From CAWANF01 sp963783355 (GTDB lineage: Bacteria; Bacteroidota; Rhodothermia; Balneolales; DATFMH01), in the NCBI GenBank assembly GCA_963783355.1, contig CAWANF010000006.1, forward strand, positions 310,001 through 374,000: a stretch of 64,000 nucleotides of DNA, written 5' to 3'. The position numbers and the translations under genes are program-made. This document shows, piece by piece, positions 55,470-64,000 of this stretch. The notes under the pieces were generated by a model. It did no database searches. It worked only from the letters and a program-made list of their open reading frames with translations, and was not told the DNA's origin. Within the stretch, counting starts at the first letter, position 1. The number at the start of each line of letters is the position of its first letter.

Positions 55470-56282
55470 TTAATGCACATCAAAATATTTTTTTATATCC
55501 TTAGCTGATTGTATCAATGCAATATTTTCATATAATCTTTGCTCAAACGCAAATGGAACATGTTCACCAGAAATAATCAGACTTTGCTTCACATTCCCGG
55601 AAGCATGAAGAAGAATACCTTTTCCCATATAAAAACCAACATGAGTTATGGCTTCAGGTTTCGTACTAAAATAAACAATATCTCCGGCCCCAGCATCTTC
55701 AATCTTAGCAATATGTTTCACAACCAATTTTGCCTGTATTCCAGAATCCCTGGGTAAGTCCATGCCATGCAAAGCATAAACGGTTTGAATAAAACCAGAA
55801 CAATCTATTCCGCTGTCTGTACGTCCGCCCCAAAGATAAGGTGTCCCCAAAAACTGTTTGGCCGTATCCAGCATATTTTCTCTTTTTAACGGTTTAAGCG
55901 GGGAATCTATTTTGTACTTTCCATCCGGTAATTCGATAAAATCATTCCCGAAAACAACACTGGCACCGACCGGCACCAAACAGGAATGATCCAGCCCACG
56001 TGCGAAAAAACTGAAATAATCAGATTTCGTTCTCTTCGGATGGGTGGTCCATGCACGATAATCTGCAAATTCTAAAGATATCATCTGGGATTTATTAACC
56101 CAGCCGGAATAACCGTCAAAATCGGTAGTAATTTTGAACCAGCGATCGGTACTATCCAATATCAGTGCCGTTTCTCCTAATAATATCTGGTTCACCATTT
56201 CAGAAGCATCGGACGGACTGCTGCGTATCGGAACGATACCAGAGGATGCATAGCAAAAGTCATTTGAAGTATTCAATTCCAA
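55470..56282 (-). CDS. SH3-NlpC/P60 (C40) peptidase, YkfC-like
   Basis: Likely a cytosolic gamma-D-glutamyl-L-diamino acid endopeptidase that recycles muropeptides. There is no signal peptide. Two bacterial SH3 segments occupy about residues 10-130 (IVPIRSSPSDASEMVNQILLG, WFKITTDFDGYSGWVNKSQM). The NlpC/P60 domain has FLGTPYLWGGRTDSGIDCSG (Cys nucleophile), AITHVGFYMG (His) and ILLHASG (third residue). The 270-residue length and order match YkfC-like proteins. It pairs functionally with the LD-carboxypeptidase at 17457 in murein recycling. Confidence 0.9.
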   Translation of the reverse strand: MELNTSNDFCYASSGIVPIRSSPSDASEMVNQILLGETALILDSTDRWFKITTDFDGYSGWVNKSQMISLEFADYRAWTTHPKRTKSDYFSFFARGLDHSCLVPVGASVVFGNDFIELPDGKYKIDSPLKPLKRENMLDTAKQFLGTPYLWGGRTDSGIDCSGFIQTVYALHGMDLPRDSGIQAKLVVKHIAKIEDAGAGDIVYFSTKPEAITHVGFYMGKGILLHASGNVKQSLIISGEHVPFAFEQRLYENIALIQSAKDIKKYFDVH

Positions 56283-56630
56283 AATTTCATTGAAATAGAT
56301 AAAAAAGTTTATGTTTAAGCAAAAAGGTAATAGCTTAGATGCTATTTATGATTAGATATTTACAGATAATTATCAAGAGTATTCTTTGCTATAATAAAGC
56401 AAATTTATAAATAAGGATTAATGCTTTTTAAACAAAATGGCTAATTTATTTTACCATATCAGGCATGGAAACATCTTTATTTAGCAAATAACTAAAAGCG
56501 CTTTTTCAAATAACATAAAATGAAAAATGACTCAGTTTTACAGATAATTCTTTAAGAGTTATCCGATTTACTGTGTATATTTTCATTAAATAATTAATCA
56601 TCAATTTTTTAATCGATCAAGAAATTTATT
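56283..56630. other. 348-bp AT-rich divergent promoter region with a 12-bp direct repeat
   Basis: No gene or RNA is visible. The 12-mer TTACAGATAATT occurs at 56360-56371 and again at 56538-56549, each followed within a few bases by AAGAGT. The second copy is about 70 bases before the glutamate dehydrogenase ATG. These may be paired regulator sites. Confidence 0.4.
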
Positions 56631-57938
56631 ATGCCTTACAATAAAGATTTTTATTCATCATCTTACTACAAAGAGCCTGGTCCCAAACTTGATGTTGAAA
56701 ATCCGTTTGAGTCCATGATGGAACGTTTCCGCTTTGCTGCGGAACTTCTTGAACTTGAAGAAGGAATGTTCCAGTATTTGTCCAATCCTGTAAAACAAAT
56801 TACCGTTTCAATTCCGATAATCATGGATTCCGGTGAAATTCAAGTTTTTGAAGGTTATCGTGTCATCCACGACGATGTCCTTGGCCCTTCTAAGGGTGGT
56901 ATCCGTTACGCACCCGACATTACCGTCGACGAAGTTAAGGCACTTGCTGCCTGGATGACCTGGAAATGTGCCGTTGTAAGCGTTCCTTTCGGTGGCGCAA
57001 AAGGGGGAATCCGTTGTAATCCCAAGGAACTGTCCAACAGGGAATTAGAACATTTAACGAGAAGATATACAGCGAATATGCTGGAGGTATTTGGTCCGGA
57101 AAGAGATATACCGGCACCAGACATGAACACGAATGAGCAGATCATGGCATGGATCATGGATACATACAGTATGCATACCCGAAAAACAGAAAATGCCGTT
57201 GTAACCGGTAAACCTATTTTATTAGGTGGTTCACGGGGACGTAAAGAGGCAACCGGACGTGGTGTTGTCACAGTGATAATGGCCGCTTTGAATAAAATTG
57301 GCCTGTTGGCCAATAAATGTACGGTTGCTGTTCAGGGATTCGGAAATGTAGGTTCAATTTCTGCTAAACTGATGTACGAACAAGGTGCTAAAGTGATTGC
57401 AATCAGTGATGTCACCGGTGGTTATTACAATGAAAATGGCATCGATATTCCGAAAGCTATGGAATATTATTCAGCCCATGGCAATTCCCTTGAAGGATAT
57501 CCGGAAGCTACTCCTATCACCAATGAAGATTTATTGGAAATGGAATGCGATGTGCTGATACCTGCCGCTAAAGAAGATCAGATTAGTAAGAAAAATGCAG
57601 ATAAGATTAAAGCCCGGATCATTGCAGAAGGTGCCAACGGACCGATAACAGCTAATGCTGATCCTATTCTGGATGAAAAAGACATCCTTGTCATCCCCGA
57701 TATTCTTGCCAATGCCGGCGGAGTAACCGTTTCTTATTTCGAATGGGTTCAGGACCGTCAGGGTTACTTCTGGACGGAAGAGCGCGTTAATCGCCGGTTA
57801 AACCGTATGATGCGCGAAGCATTCGACAATTTATACCACGTTAAAGAAAATTATAATATCACCTTGAGACAAGCAGCATATGTTTTCGCCATCGACAAGG
57901 TTGCCAAAACCCTCAGAATGCGGGGCATTTACGCTTAA
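56631..57938 (+). CDS. gdhA: Glutamate dehydrogenase (Glu/Leu/Phe/Val family)
   Basis: Interconverts glutamate and 2-oxoglutarate plus ammonium. The substrate domain shows GPSKGGIRYAPDITVDEVKALAAWMTWK in two parts and FGGAKGGIRCNPKELS with the catalytic lysine, then PAPDMNTNEQIMAWIMDTYS. The NAD(P) domain has AVQGFGNVGSISAKLM and ILVIPDILANAGGVTVSYFEW. The 435 residues fit the hexameric NAD- or dual-specific type. It stands alone, closed by its own terminator. Confidence 0.96.
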   Translation: MPYNKDFYSSSYYKEPGPKLDVENPFESMMERFRFAAELLELEEGMFQYLSNPVKQITVSIPIIMDSGEIQVFEGYRVIHDDVLGPSKGGIRYAPDITVDEVKALAAWMTWKCAVVSVPFGGAKGGIRCNPKELSNRELEHLTRRYTANMLEVFGPERDIPAPDMNTNEQIMAWIMDTYSMHTRKTENAVVTGKPILLGGSRGRKEATGRGVVTVIMAALNKIGLLANKCTVAVQGFGNVGSISAKLMYEQGAKVIAISDVTGGYYNENGIDIPKAMEYYSAHGNSLEGYPEATPITNEDLLEMECDVLIPAAKEDQISKKNADKIKARIIAEGANGPITANADPILDEKDILVIPDILANAGGVTVSYFEWVQDRQGYFWTEERVNRRLNRMMREAFDNLYHVKENYNITLRQAAYVFAIDKVAKTLRMRGIYA

Positions 57939-57979
57939 TTACTATATATTGATTTATTAATTCTTTAATTCTTTGTAAT

Positions 57980-58011
57980 ATGACCCGCTCACAAGGCGGG
58001 TCATTTATTTT
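57980..58011 (+). terminator. Rho-independent terminator after gdhA
   Basis: A 9-bp perfect GC-rich stem (57980-57988 with 57996-58004), 7-nt loop, followed by TTATTTTG. It lies about 40 bases after the gdhA stop and 27 before the next gene. Confidence 0.85.
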
Positions 58012-58037
58012 GTGATGAATTCAATAATTTATTTCTA

Positions 58038-58439
58038 ATGGAAGAAATCAGAGAGCTATCATTACCATCAAAATTGGATAGCCTGAGCAGGGTGGAACAG
58101 TTCGCCCTCGAACTAAAACGTTTGGCACAACTCAGTGACGAACGATATAATGACGTCATGCTGATTTTAACCGAAGCCGTTACGAATGCCATCATCCATG
58201 GAAATAAACAGGATCCATCAAAAAAGGTGTTAATTACCGTCAAACTCGATAATCAAATTCTGACGATCATAGTTAAAGATGAAGGCTCCGGTTTTGATCC
58301 GGAAAAAGTTCCCAATCCTTTAAAGGAAGAAAATTTGTTAAAGACAGGTGGCAGAGGTATTTACCTCATCAATCAATATGCCGATTACGTACATTATTCT
58401 GAAAAAGGAAACCAGGTCACGATTATTTTCGAGCTTTAA
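58038..58439 (+). CDS. RsbW-like serine/threonine ATP-binding (anti-sigma) kinase
   Basis: A 133-residue GHKL ATPase domain of the RsbW/SpoIIAB type. The N box is LILTEAVTNAIIHGNKQDPS, followed by IIVKDEGSGFDPEKVPNPL and the glycine-rich GGRGIYLINQYAD. Such kinases phosphorylate an STAS anti-anti-sigma factor or bind a sigma factor. No STAS protein, phosphatase or alternative sigma gene is adjacent, so its partner is elsewhere. mgsA follows after about 125 bases. Confidence 0.88.
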   Translation: MEEIRELSLPSKLDSLSRVEQFALELKRLAQLSDERYNDVMLILTEAVTNAIIHGNKQDPSKKVLITVKLDNQILTIIVKDEGSGFDPEKVPNPLKEENLLKTGGRGIYLINQYADYVHYSEKGNQVTIIFEL

Positions 58440-58566
58440 AAAAATTCCAAAGATTTTTACGACCCTACCGAAAAAGTATTATTTTACATGAGCGATCTTT
58501 TTGATCGTCAGCGTTTTAACCATAAATTTTATTCAGACCTTTTTACTAAAAAATCCAGGATTGCCA

Positions 58567-59055
58567 ATGAGTTCGCCACGTGTAGTTCACATGTTTAAGA
58601 GAAAGCACATCGCTTTGATAGCCCATGACAACAGAAAAGAGGATATCGTTGAATGGGCCGGTTATAATAAGAAATTATTACAGAAACACGAGTTATTCGC
58701 TACCGGAACAACAGGTTCACTGCTTATCGAACGATTGGGATTGGAAGTTCACCGTTTTCGCAGTGGCCCGTTGGGCGGAGATCAACAGGTTGGAGCCTAT
58801 ATTGCAGACGGTAAAATCGACAGTATGATTTTCTTTTGGGATCCGCTTTCTCCACATCCGCATGATGTTGACGTTAAGGCCTTATTACGAATTTCTGTCG
58901 TTTATAATATTCCCATTGCCTGTAATCGTTCGAGTGCTGATTTTGTGATTTCTTCACCTCTTATGGCTGAAGATTATGATCGCCAGGTGGTCGATTATGA
59001 AGGGCGCATTGAATATTATCCGGGAGAAATGCCATTTGAAAAAAGCTCTGAGTAA
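58567..59055 (+). CDS. mgsA: Methylglyoxal synthase
   Basis: Converts dihydroxyacetone phosphate to methylglyoxal, a bypass of lower glycolysis under phosphate limitation. The family order is intact: HIALIAHDNRKEDIVEWA, LFATGTTGSLLIERLG, SGPLGGDQQVGAYIADGKID, IFFWDPLSPHPHDVDVKALL and CNRSSADFVISSP. The frame is open further upstream, but the ATG at 58567 follows an AGGA element and gives the usual length of 162 residues. The last codons and the stop lie within the terminator hairpin. Confidence 0.95.
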   Translation: MSSPRVVHMFKRKHIALIAHDNRKEDIVEWAGYNKKLLQKHELFATGTTGSLLIERLGLEVHRFRSGPLGGDQQVGAYIADGKIDSMIFFWDPLSPHPHDVDVKALLRISVVYNIPIACNRSSADFVISSPLMAEDYDRQVVDYEGRIEYYPGEMPFEKSSE

Positions 59056-59069
59056 TTCAGAGCCTTTTT
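59038..59069. terminator. Bidirectional terminator shared by mgsA and trxA
   Basis: A 7-bp perfect stem (59045-59051 with 59057-59063) and 5-nt loop, with T5 on its right and an A-run on its left, so it works on both strands. The stem includes the last codons and the stop of mgsA. trxA, coming from the right, ends 24 bases away. Confidence 0.85.
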
Positions 59070-59092
59070 CTATTCGTAGCCAAATAAAATAA

Positions 59093-59416
59093 TTATACTT
59101 GCGCTTCTAATTGTTTCTTCAAATGAGTTTTGGGAACAGCACCAATAATTTGATCAACAATTTCACCATTTTTAAAAATCAATAATGTTGGAATACTCCT
59201 GATATTATATTTCACCGATATTTCAGGATTATTATCGACATCTACTTTGGCTACTTTTACCTTTCCATCAAATTCTGACGCCAATTCTTCTACTGCCGGG
59301 GCAATCATACGGCATGGGCCACACCATTCAGCCCAAAAATCAACCAATACGGGTGTATTTGATTTTAATACTTCATTGTCGAATGTTGAATCCGTTACAG
59401 CAATAGGTTTTGCCAT
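59093..59416 (-). CDS. trxA: Thioredoxin
   Basis: General cytosolic disulphide reductant. The 107-residue protein has the active site VDFWAEWCGPCRMIAPAVEE, the cis-proline loop IRSIPTLLIFKNGE and the C-terminal helix. There is no signal peptide. A strong AGAGGAG ribosome-binding site precedes the ATG. It is transcribed alone, away from dnaE's end, with its promoter in the 168-base gap that holds a 13-bp tandem repeat. Confidence 0.98.
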   Translation of the reverse strand: MAKPIAVTDSTFDNEVLKSNTPVLVDFWAEWCGPCRMIAPAVEELASEFDGKVKVAKVDVDNNPEISVKYNIRSIPTLLIFKNGEIVDQIIGAVPKTHLKKQLEAQV

Positions 59417-59533
59417 GTTTATCTCCTCTGTATTTTCCTGTTTTTAAAACGTTTTAAAAATCGTTAAATAAATTTTCGTTATCCAATCATTTTTCGCTAC
59501 TGCACACATAGAATTAATCTATAAGATACAAAA

Positions 59534-59559
59534 ATCGATAATCATAATCGATAATCATA
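59534..59559. repeat. 13-bp tandem duplication upstream of trxA
   Basis: ATCGATAATCATA occurs twice head to tail (59534-59546 and 59547-59559), about 120 bases before the trxA start and 26 after the dnaE stop. Each unit holds the palindrome ATCGAT. A regulator site or simple slippage duplication are both possible. Confidence 0.9.
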
Positions 59560-59584
59560 CCTCAAAGTAACTATCGTGTGGTTT

Positions 59585-62500
59585 CTAACGTTCCACTTTT
59601 TCAAATGATACTTTTTCTTTTCCCACGATATTCCGCACTCCTAAAAGAAATTCATCAGAGGGGTCAATTACAAATTTTCTGACATGCATGCGCATTCTTT
59701 TATTATTGTTATGCCGGCTATGCACATCCATCGACACCGTAGTATTCCCTTTATGCATTTCAAAGAGATTGGCAAGGCTCTTCAATTCCTGATCCGTGAT
59801 ATCTTCCGTATTTAATTGTATCCTGAGTCGAATTTTTCCCTGATTTTTTTCTCGAAGATTTTCAACACGATCAAATTCATTAGCAATGATTTTCACATCG
59901 CCGCTTCTCGAGTCCGTCACGCCATCCACAACAACAATGGTATCAACATTCAGTAAATTCATGTATCTGTCATAAACATTTGAAAATGCAATAACTTCGG
60001 CACTGCCATATTCATCTTCCATGGTCAGAAATGCAAAAGGACGGCCTTTCTTATCCCTCAATGCTTTAATGGATGTAATAATACCGGCACAAACCACTTT
60101 GGTCCGTTCATCAAGCTCCGACAGATGTTCAACGGACAGGTCATGAGAACAAAATAACGAGATGTCGTCTTTGAACTTATCCAACGGATGGCCGCTCAGA
60201 TAAAAGCCAATCATATCTCGTTCTTTCTTAAGACGCTCCATATTCGTCCATACCGGAACATCATGAAGAGGAGGTTCACTTAATGCTGCCTGTCCCGATT
60301 CTCCACCAAAAAGGCTAATCTGGTTCATCGATTCTTCCTGCTGTTTCCGGCTGGCATATTGAACCACATCATCCAGGCTTTCGAATAATTGGCGCCTGTT
60401 TTCGTGCATACAATCAAAAGCACCGGCATATATCAGACTTTCCATTGTTTTCCTGTTGCAGGTCCTCAAGTCAACCCTCGAAGCAAAATCGTAGATGCTG
60501 GTAAAAGGTTCATCTCCCCTTACTTCCACCAGATTTGCCACGGCATTGGAACCAACACCTTTTATCGCTTCCATACCATACTGAACACGTTCATTGTGCA
60601 CCACGAAACTTCCGGCACCGGTATTCACATTCGGAGGATCTACCGGGATTCCCATGCGCTGACATTCTTCAATAAATTGTGACACTTTTTTGATATCGCC
60701 CATATTGTGTGTCAACACAGCAGCCATATATTCGGCAGGATAATTGGCTTTCATAAACGCCGTCTGATACGCCACTACCGAATAAGCAGCCGAATGCGAT
60801 TTATTAAACCCGTAACCAGCGAAGAATTCCATCTTTTCAAATACTTCTTCTGCCGTCTTTTTATCCACTTCATTTTTTATGGCACGGGATACAAATATCT
60901 CCCGCTGTTTCGCCATGACATCCACTTTCTTCTTACCCATGGCTCGTCGCAGCAAGTCAGCTTCGCCTAAAGTATAACCGGCCATCACCTGGGCGACCTG
61001 CATGATTTGTTCCTGGTAAACCATTATTCCATAAGTCGGCTTCAATACTTTCTCAAGCATCGGATGCGGATAAACGACATCCTGCCGTCCATGCTTACAG
61101 GCAATATATTCCGGGATAAACTGCATCGGCCCCGGACGATATAGCGCATTCATGGCAATCAAATCATCGATCGTTGTAGGCTTAAGATCTTTGAGATATT
61201 TGCGCATTCCATCCGACTCGAACTGAAACGTGCCGACCGTTTCTGCCTTTTGGTATAACTCGAAAGTTTTTTCATCCTCAAGCGGAATATTATTCAGGTT
61301 ATATTCCTTGCCATGATTTTCTTTCACATAATTAAATGCCGTTTTAAGAACAGACAGAGTCTTCAAACCCAGGAAGTCCATCTTAAGCAAGCCACACATC
61401 TCGGCATTCGGACCGTCGTATTGGGTGATAACGTCTTTTTCCTTCGATAATGCAACAGGTACGTAATCGTAAACCCTTCCCGGAGCAATAATAACACCGG
61501 CCGCGTGAATTCCTGTCTGCCGGGCTGAGCCTTCCAGGGTTCGGGCAAAACGCATCATTTTCCGGATATTCGGCTCCGGATCGTTGAATACGTCCTCTAT
61601 CTCTTTATACGTGTCCGGATTTTTCTCGGGATTCAACACTTTGTCGAAGGTATCCAGGCCGGGCCGTTCCGGGAATAACTTTGAAATACGATTGACTTCA
61701 GCTAATGGCACACCAAGTACACGCCCCACATCGCGGATCGCCGTCTTAGCTTTCATGGTGCCATAAGTCACAATTTGAGATACATTTTCCCGGCCGTATT
61801 CCTCAACGACATAATCAATAACCGCCTGGCGGCCGACATCATCAAAATCGATATCAATATCAGGAGGATTGACACGCTCGGGATTCAAAAACCGTTCAAA
61901 CAGCAAGTCATATTTCATCGGGTCTATATTGATGATCCCGATACAATAGGCGACGACACTACCGGCCGCAGAACCACGTCCGGGGCCCACAAACACCCCC
62001 CGTTTAGTAGCCTCAGAAGTAAATCCCTGAACAATAAGGAAATAACCGGCAAAACCCATTTTCTCGATGATATTCAACTCGTGCTCGATGCGCTGAGACA
62101 CATCAGCTGTCAATTCGCCATATCTTTTTTTTGCACCTTCATACGTCAGATAACGGAGATAATCGTCCATGGAACTGTATTCCGGCGGAATACGGAATGA
62201 CGGCAATAATAATTCCGACCGCAGTTTGATATCTTCGCATTTATCAACAATTTCATTCGTATTATCAAGCGCCTCAGGAACATCCGAAAATAATTCCTGC
62301 ATCTCCTCCGGAGTTTTCAGGTAGAATTCAGGATTCAGATTATTGTTGTCATCCGTAAACCGGAACCGATTGGGATCGTTTAAATCAGCATTTGTCTGAA
62401 GAGCTAACAGGATATCGTGAGCTTCCGAATCTTCTTTGTTTACATAATGGCTGTCGTTTGTGGCTATAACTTTCACATTGTATTCTTTAGCCCATTTCAG

Positions 62501-63055
62501 CAGCACTTCATTACAACGATCCTGATCTTTCAATCCGTGACGCTGTAATTCGATATAATAATCTTCCCCAAATAAATTCAGATACCATTCAAAAATCTTT
62601 TTTGCCTCGTCTTCCCCTTTTTTGATGATCGTCTGATTAATTTCGGATGCAATGCAACAGGTGGTGGCGATCAAACCCTCGGAATATTGTTCCAGAACTT
62701 CTTTATCAATCCGGGGTTTGTAATAAAGTCCATCTATATAACCCAGGGAACAAAGTTTAGCCAGATTTTTATAACCGGTCATATTTTTAGCCAGCAAAAC
62801 CTGATGGTAACGGGTCCGGTTCTCCCTGTCACTCATTTTATTTGGGGTGACGTAAAACTCCGATCCGATGATCGGTTTTATCCCATTCTTTTGTGCTTCA
62901 GCCACGAACAAAGGTACACCGAACATGTTACCGTGATCCGTAATGGCCGCCGCCGGCATATCATGATCGGCCGCTTTTTTCAGCATATCTTTGATATTCG
63001 CGGCTCCATCGAGCATGCTAAACTGCGTATGACTATGCAGATGGGAAAACTTCAT
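59585..63055 (-). CDS. dnaE: DNA polymerase III alpha subunit
   Basis: Replicative polymerase of 1156 residues. The N-terminal PHP domain begins FSHLHSHTQFSMLDGAANIK and has AAAITDHGNMFGV. The polymerase core shows VGPGRGSAAGSVVAYCIGI and the catalytic aspartates in PPDIDIDFDD, then QIVTYGTMKAKTAIRDVGR, ARQTGIHAAGVIIAPG and the fingers stretch MALYRPGPMQFIPEYI-like. A helix-hairpin-helix region and a C-terminal OB fold (VVCAGIITSIKALRDKKGRP) follow. This is the DnaE type without the exonuclease insertion of PolC. Confidence 0.98.
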   Translation of the reverse strand: MKFSHLHSHTQFSMLDGAANIKDMLKKAADHDMPAAAITDHGNMFGVPLFVAEAQKNGIKPIIGSEFYVTPNKMSDRENRTRYHQVLLAKNMTGYKNLAKLCSLGYIDGLYYKPRIDKEVLEQYSEGLIATTCCIASEINQTIIKKGEDEAKKIFEWYLNLFGEDYYIELQRHGLKDQDRCNEVLLKWAKEYNVKVIATNDSHYVNKEDSEAHDILLALQTNADLNDPNRFRFTDDNNNLNPEFYLKTPEEMQELFSDVPEALDNTNEIVDKCEDIKLRSELLLPSFRIPPEYSSMDDYLRYLTYEGAKKRYGELTADVSQRIEHELNIIEKMGFAGYFLIVQGFTSEATKRGVFVGPGRGSAAGSVVAYCIGIINIDPMKYDLLFERFLNPERVNPPDIDIDFDDVGRQAVIDYVVEEYGRENVSQIVTYGTMKAKTAIRDVGRVLGVPLAEVNRISKLFPERPGLDTFDKVLNPEKNPDTYKEIEDVFNDPEPNIRKMMRFARTLEGSARQTGIHAAGVIIAPGRVYDYVPVALSKEKDVITQYDGPNAEMCGLLKMDFLGLKTLSVLKTAFNYVKENHGKEYNLNNIPLEDEKTFELYQKAETVGTFQFESDGMRKYLKDLKPTTIDDLIAMNALYRPGPMQFIPEYIACKHGRQDVVYPHPMLEKVLKPTYGIMVYQEQIMQVAQVMAGYTLGEADLLRRAMGKKKVDVMAKQREIFVSRAIKNEVDKKTAEEVFEKMEFFAGYGFNKSHSAAYSVVAYQTAFMKANYPAEYMAAVLTHNMGDIKKVSQFIEECQRMGIPVDPPNVNTGAGSFVVHNERVQYGMEAIKGVGSNAVANLVEVRGDEPFTSIYDFASRVDLRTCNRKTMESLIYAGAFDCMHENRRQLFESLDDVVQYASRKQQEESMNQISLFGGESGQAALSEPPLHDVPVWTNMERLKKERDMIGFYLSGHPLDKFKDDISLFCSHDLSVEHLSELDERTKVVCAGIITSIKALRDKKGRPFAFLTMEDEYGSAEVIAFSNVYDRYMNLLNVDTIVVVDGVTDSRSGDVKIIANEFDRVENLREKNQGKIRLRIQLNTEDITDQELKSLANLFEMHKGNTTVSMDVHSRHNNNKRMRMHVRKFVIDPSDEFLLGVRNIVGKEKVSFEKVER

Positions 63056-63184
63056 ATCCTTGCTACTTTATTGACTTCAAATACATTTTTAATCGCCGTC
63101 TTTCGGGGTGATGAAACTACACAGAATTAAGACGAAATTCTCTATTCTTTTTACGATTTATTTAAGAAAAAAGCCAGTCGAAGC

Positions 63185-63940
63185 TCAAGATAAATCAGAT
63201 GCCTTAATTACTTTGCCTGTTGGAAATGCCGATGACCAAAGGACATTTTTGAGTTTTCGGCTTACCTCGACCGGATCGCCCACTATTCCAGACTCTTTCG
63301 CTTTCACAAATTTCTCAACAAACAGAAAATTCTGCTTATCCTGCTTCCTTATTTCCTGTTGCATGGCTGTTTCCATCATGCCCGGATTGAAAGCAAATAT
63401 ATGTATAGGACTTGGTTCGCTTTCCTGTTCCAGGGCAAGGACTTCCATAAAACGATTGATACCCGCTTTTGTGCTGCAATAATGACTCCAGCCATGATAA
63501 GCTTTATCGGCGGCCCCGGATGTTATCATCACTACTCTTTTTTGGGTTTTTGCATCCTGAAACTTGTGAACAAACTGATGGGTGAGTATGAGTGGAGCTA
63601 CAAAATTCACTTCCAGATTGGTCAGATATTCGTTTACCGGGTATTTCCCAACAGGACCGATCGGTTTGAGCAAACCGGCATTATTTATTAAAACGATCCC
63701 ATCAGCTTTTTTAAGCTCGATATTTAAGAATATCTGTTCCATTAAGATTGGAATATGGGATGTTTCCGAAAGGTCAAATTCATACGCGATAGCATGCCCG
63801 TTCTTTTCCTGAATCTCGTGGGTGAAATCTGTCATGTCGCTTCGGGCAACAAGGTGAAGAACGAGATCGGGATCAATGAGTTGTTTTGCCAGTTCTTTTC
63901 CAAATCCTTTTGACGCTCCGGTAATGATTACGTGTCTCAT
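63185..63940 (-). CDS. Short-chain dehydrogenase/reductase (YueD benzil reductase/sepiapterin reductase-like)
   Basis: A classical SDR of 251 residues. The NADPH-binding motif is VIITGASKGFGKELA at residue 4; next come VLINNAGLLKP, the catalytic Ser in VVMITSGAADKAYHGW and the YxxxK in SHYCSTKAGINRF. The insertion and the ending (FNPGMMETAMQQEIRKQDK, NVLWSSAFPTGKVIKASDL) resemble benzil/sepiapterin reductases. The true substrate is unknown. It lies upstream of dnaE on the same strand, separated by 129 bases. Confidence 0.88.
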   Translation of the reverse strand: MRHVIITGASKGFGKELAKQLIDPDLVLHLVARSDMTDFTHEIQEKNGHAIAYEFDLSETSHIPILMEQIFLNIELKKADGIVLINNAGLLKPIGPVGKYPVNEYLTNLEVNFVAPLILTHQFVHKFQDAKTQKRVVMITSGAADKAYHGWSHYCSTKAGINRFMEVLALEQESEPSPIHIFAFNPGMMETAMQQEIRKQDKQNFLFVEKFVKAKESGIVGDPVEVSRKLKNVLWSSAFPTGKVIKASDLS

Positions 63941-64000
63941 AAATCGTATAATTTTTTAGGCTTTGATATCACAACATGAAAAGGTAATAAATCATTGCTC

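Noticed and set aside
58501..58566. Upstream extension of mgsA to an ATG at 58501
   Set aside because: The extra 22 residues are hydrophobic and unlike the family, and the ATG at 58567 has a better ribosome-binding site.
61775..62200. Plus-strand open frame opposite dnaE
   Set aside because: Wholly antisense to the polymerase core; composition reflects the complementary codons.

Overview
The window is a contiguous piece of a bacterial chromosome, moderately AT-rich and densely coded, holding 61 genes that I can support and no rRNA, tRNA, phage, insertion sequence or CRISPR array that I can see. The gene content points to a diderm bacterium of the Bacteroidota or Balneolota/Rhodothermota kind. 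Support comes from BamA with several OmpH/Skp chaperones, a DUF4412 protein, a NamZ-type (DUF1343) muramidase, a Bacteroidota-style PurN active-site stretch, an RskA-type anti-sigma factor, a cytosolic SH3-NlpC/P60 peptidase, and frequent GTG/TTG starts. The placement is inferred from family flavour, not from a marker-gene tree.

Layout, left to right. 1-2216: 3' part of a flavoprotein reductase, a clear terminator, and xseA. 2212-9704, minus strand: deoA/pdp, then a compact set with a PspA/IM30 (ESCRT-III superfamily) protein, a coiled-coil protein, a membrane-anchored coiled-coil protein, an enoyl-CoA hydratase, a CNNM/CorC transporter-like protein and a two-module classic AAA ATPase. 9830-14442: an unknown membrane-anchored protein, pdxB, tatD, and a tryptophan-to-kynurenine pair (kynA, kynureninase-like). 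14671-20567: recA-recX, an AI-2E family permease, an LD-carboxypeptidase, purN and purH, nearly all overlapping or a few bases apart. 20678-26175: mreB-mreC-mreD-mrdA-rodA, the rod-shape operon. 26172-28124: rnhB and an orphan VWA protein.

28192-38342, minus strand, is one long envelope operon: mltD-like transglycosylase, S41 protease, PHP phosphoesterase, ribH, uppS, bamA and three ompH paralogues, closed by a hairpin terminator. 38615-48932 is housekeeping (nadE, amidohydrolase, acetyltransferase, NUDIX, pyrG, glycerophosphodiesterase, two small membrane proteins, rlmB, NamZ, ndk). 49213-53261 has an ECF sigma/anti-sigma pair, a 5'-nucleotidase split over two genes and a DUF4412 protein. 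53671-63940 carries mnmA, an HNH endonuclease, an NlpC/P60 peptidase, glutamate dehydrogenase, an RsbW-like kinase, mgsA, trxA, dnaE and a short-chain dehydrogenase.

The best candidate for an undescribed system is the PspA-centred cluster at 2258-8294. An ESCRT-III-like membrane-remodelling protein, two further coiled-coil proteins and a classic-clade AAA ATPase sit in one same-strand run. The C-terminal tails of the PspA-like protein and its coiled-coil neighbour share a KTIG tetrapeptide, three copies in all, with different synonymous codons each time. This suggests a docking motif, by analogy with the tail motifs through which eukaryotic ESCRT-III recruits Vps4. That link is inference; the gene order, domains and motif copies are read directly from the sequence.
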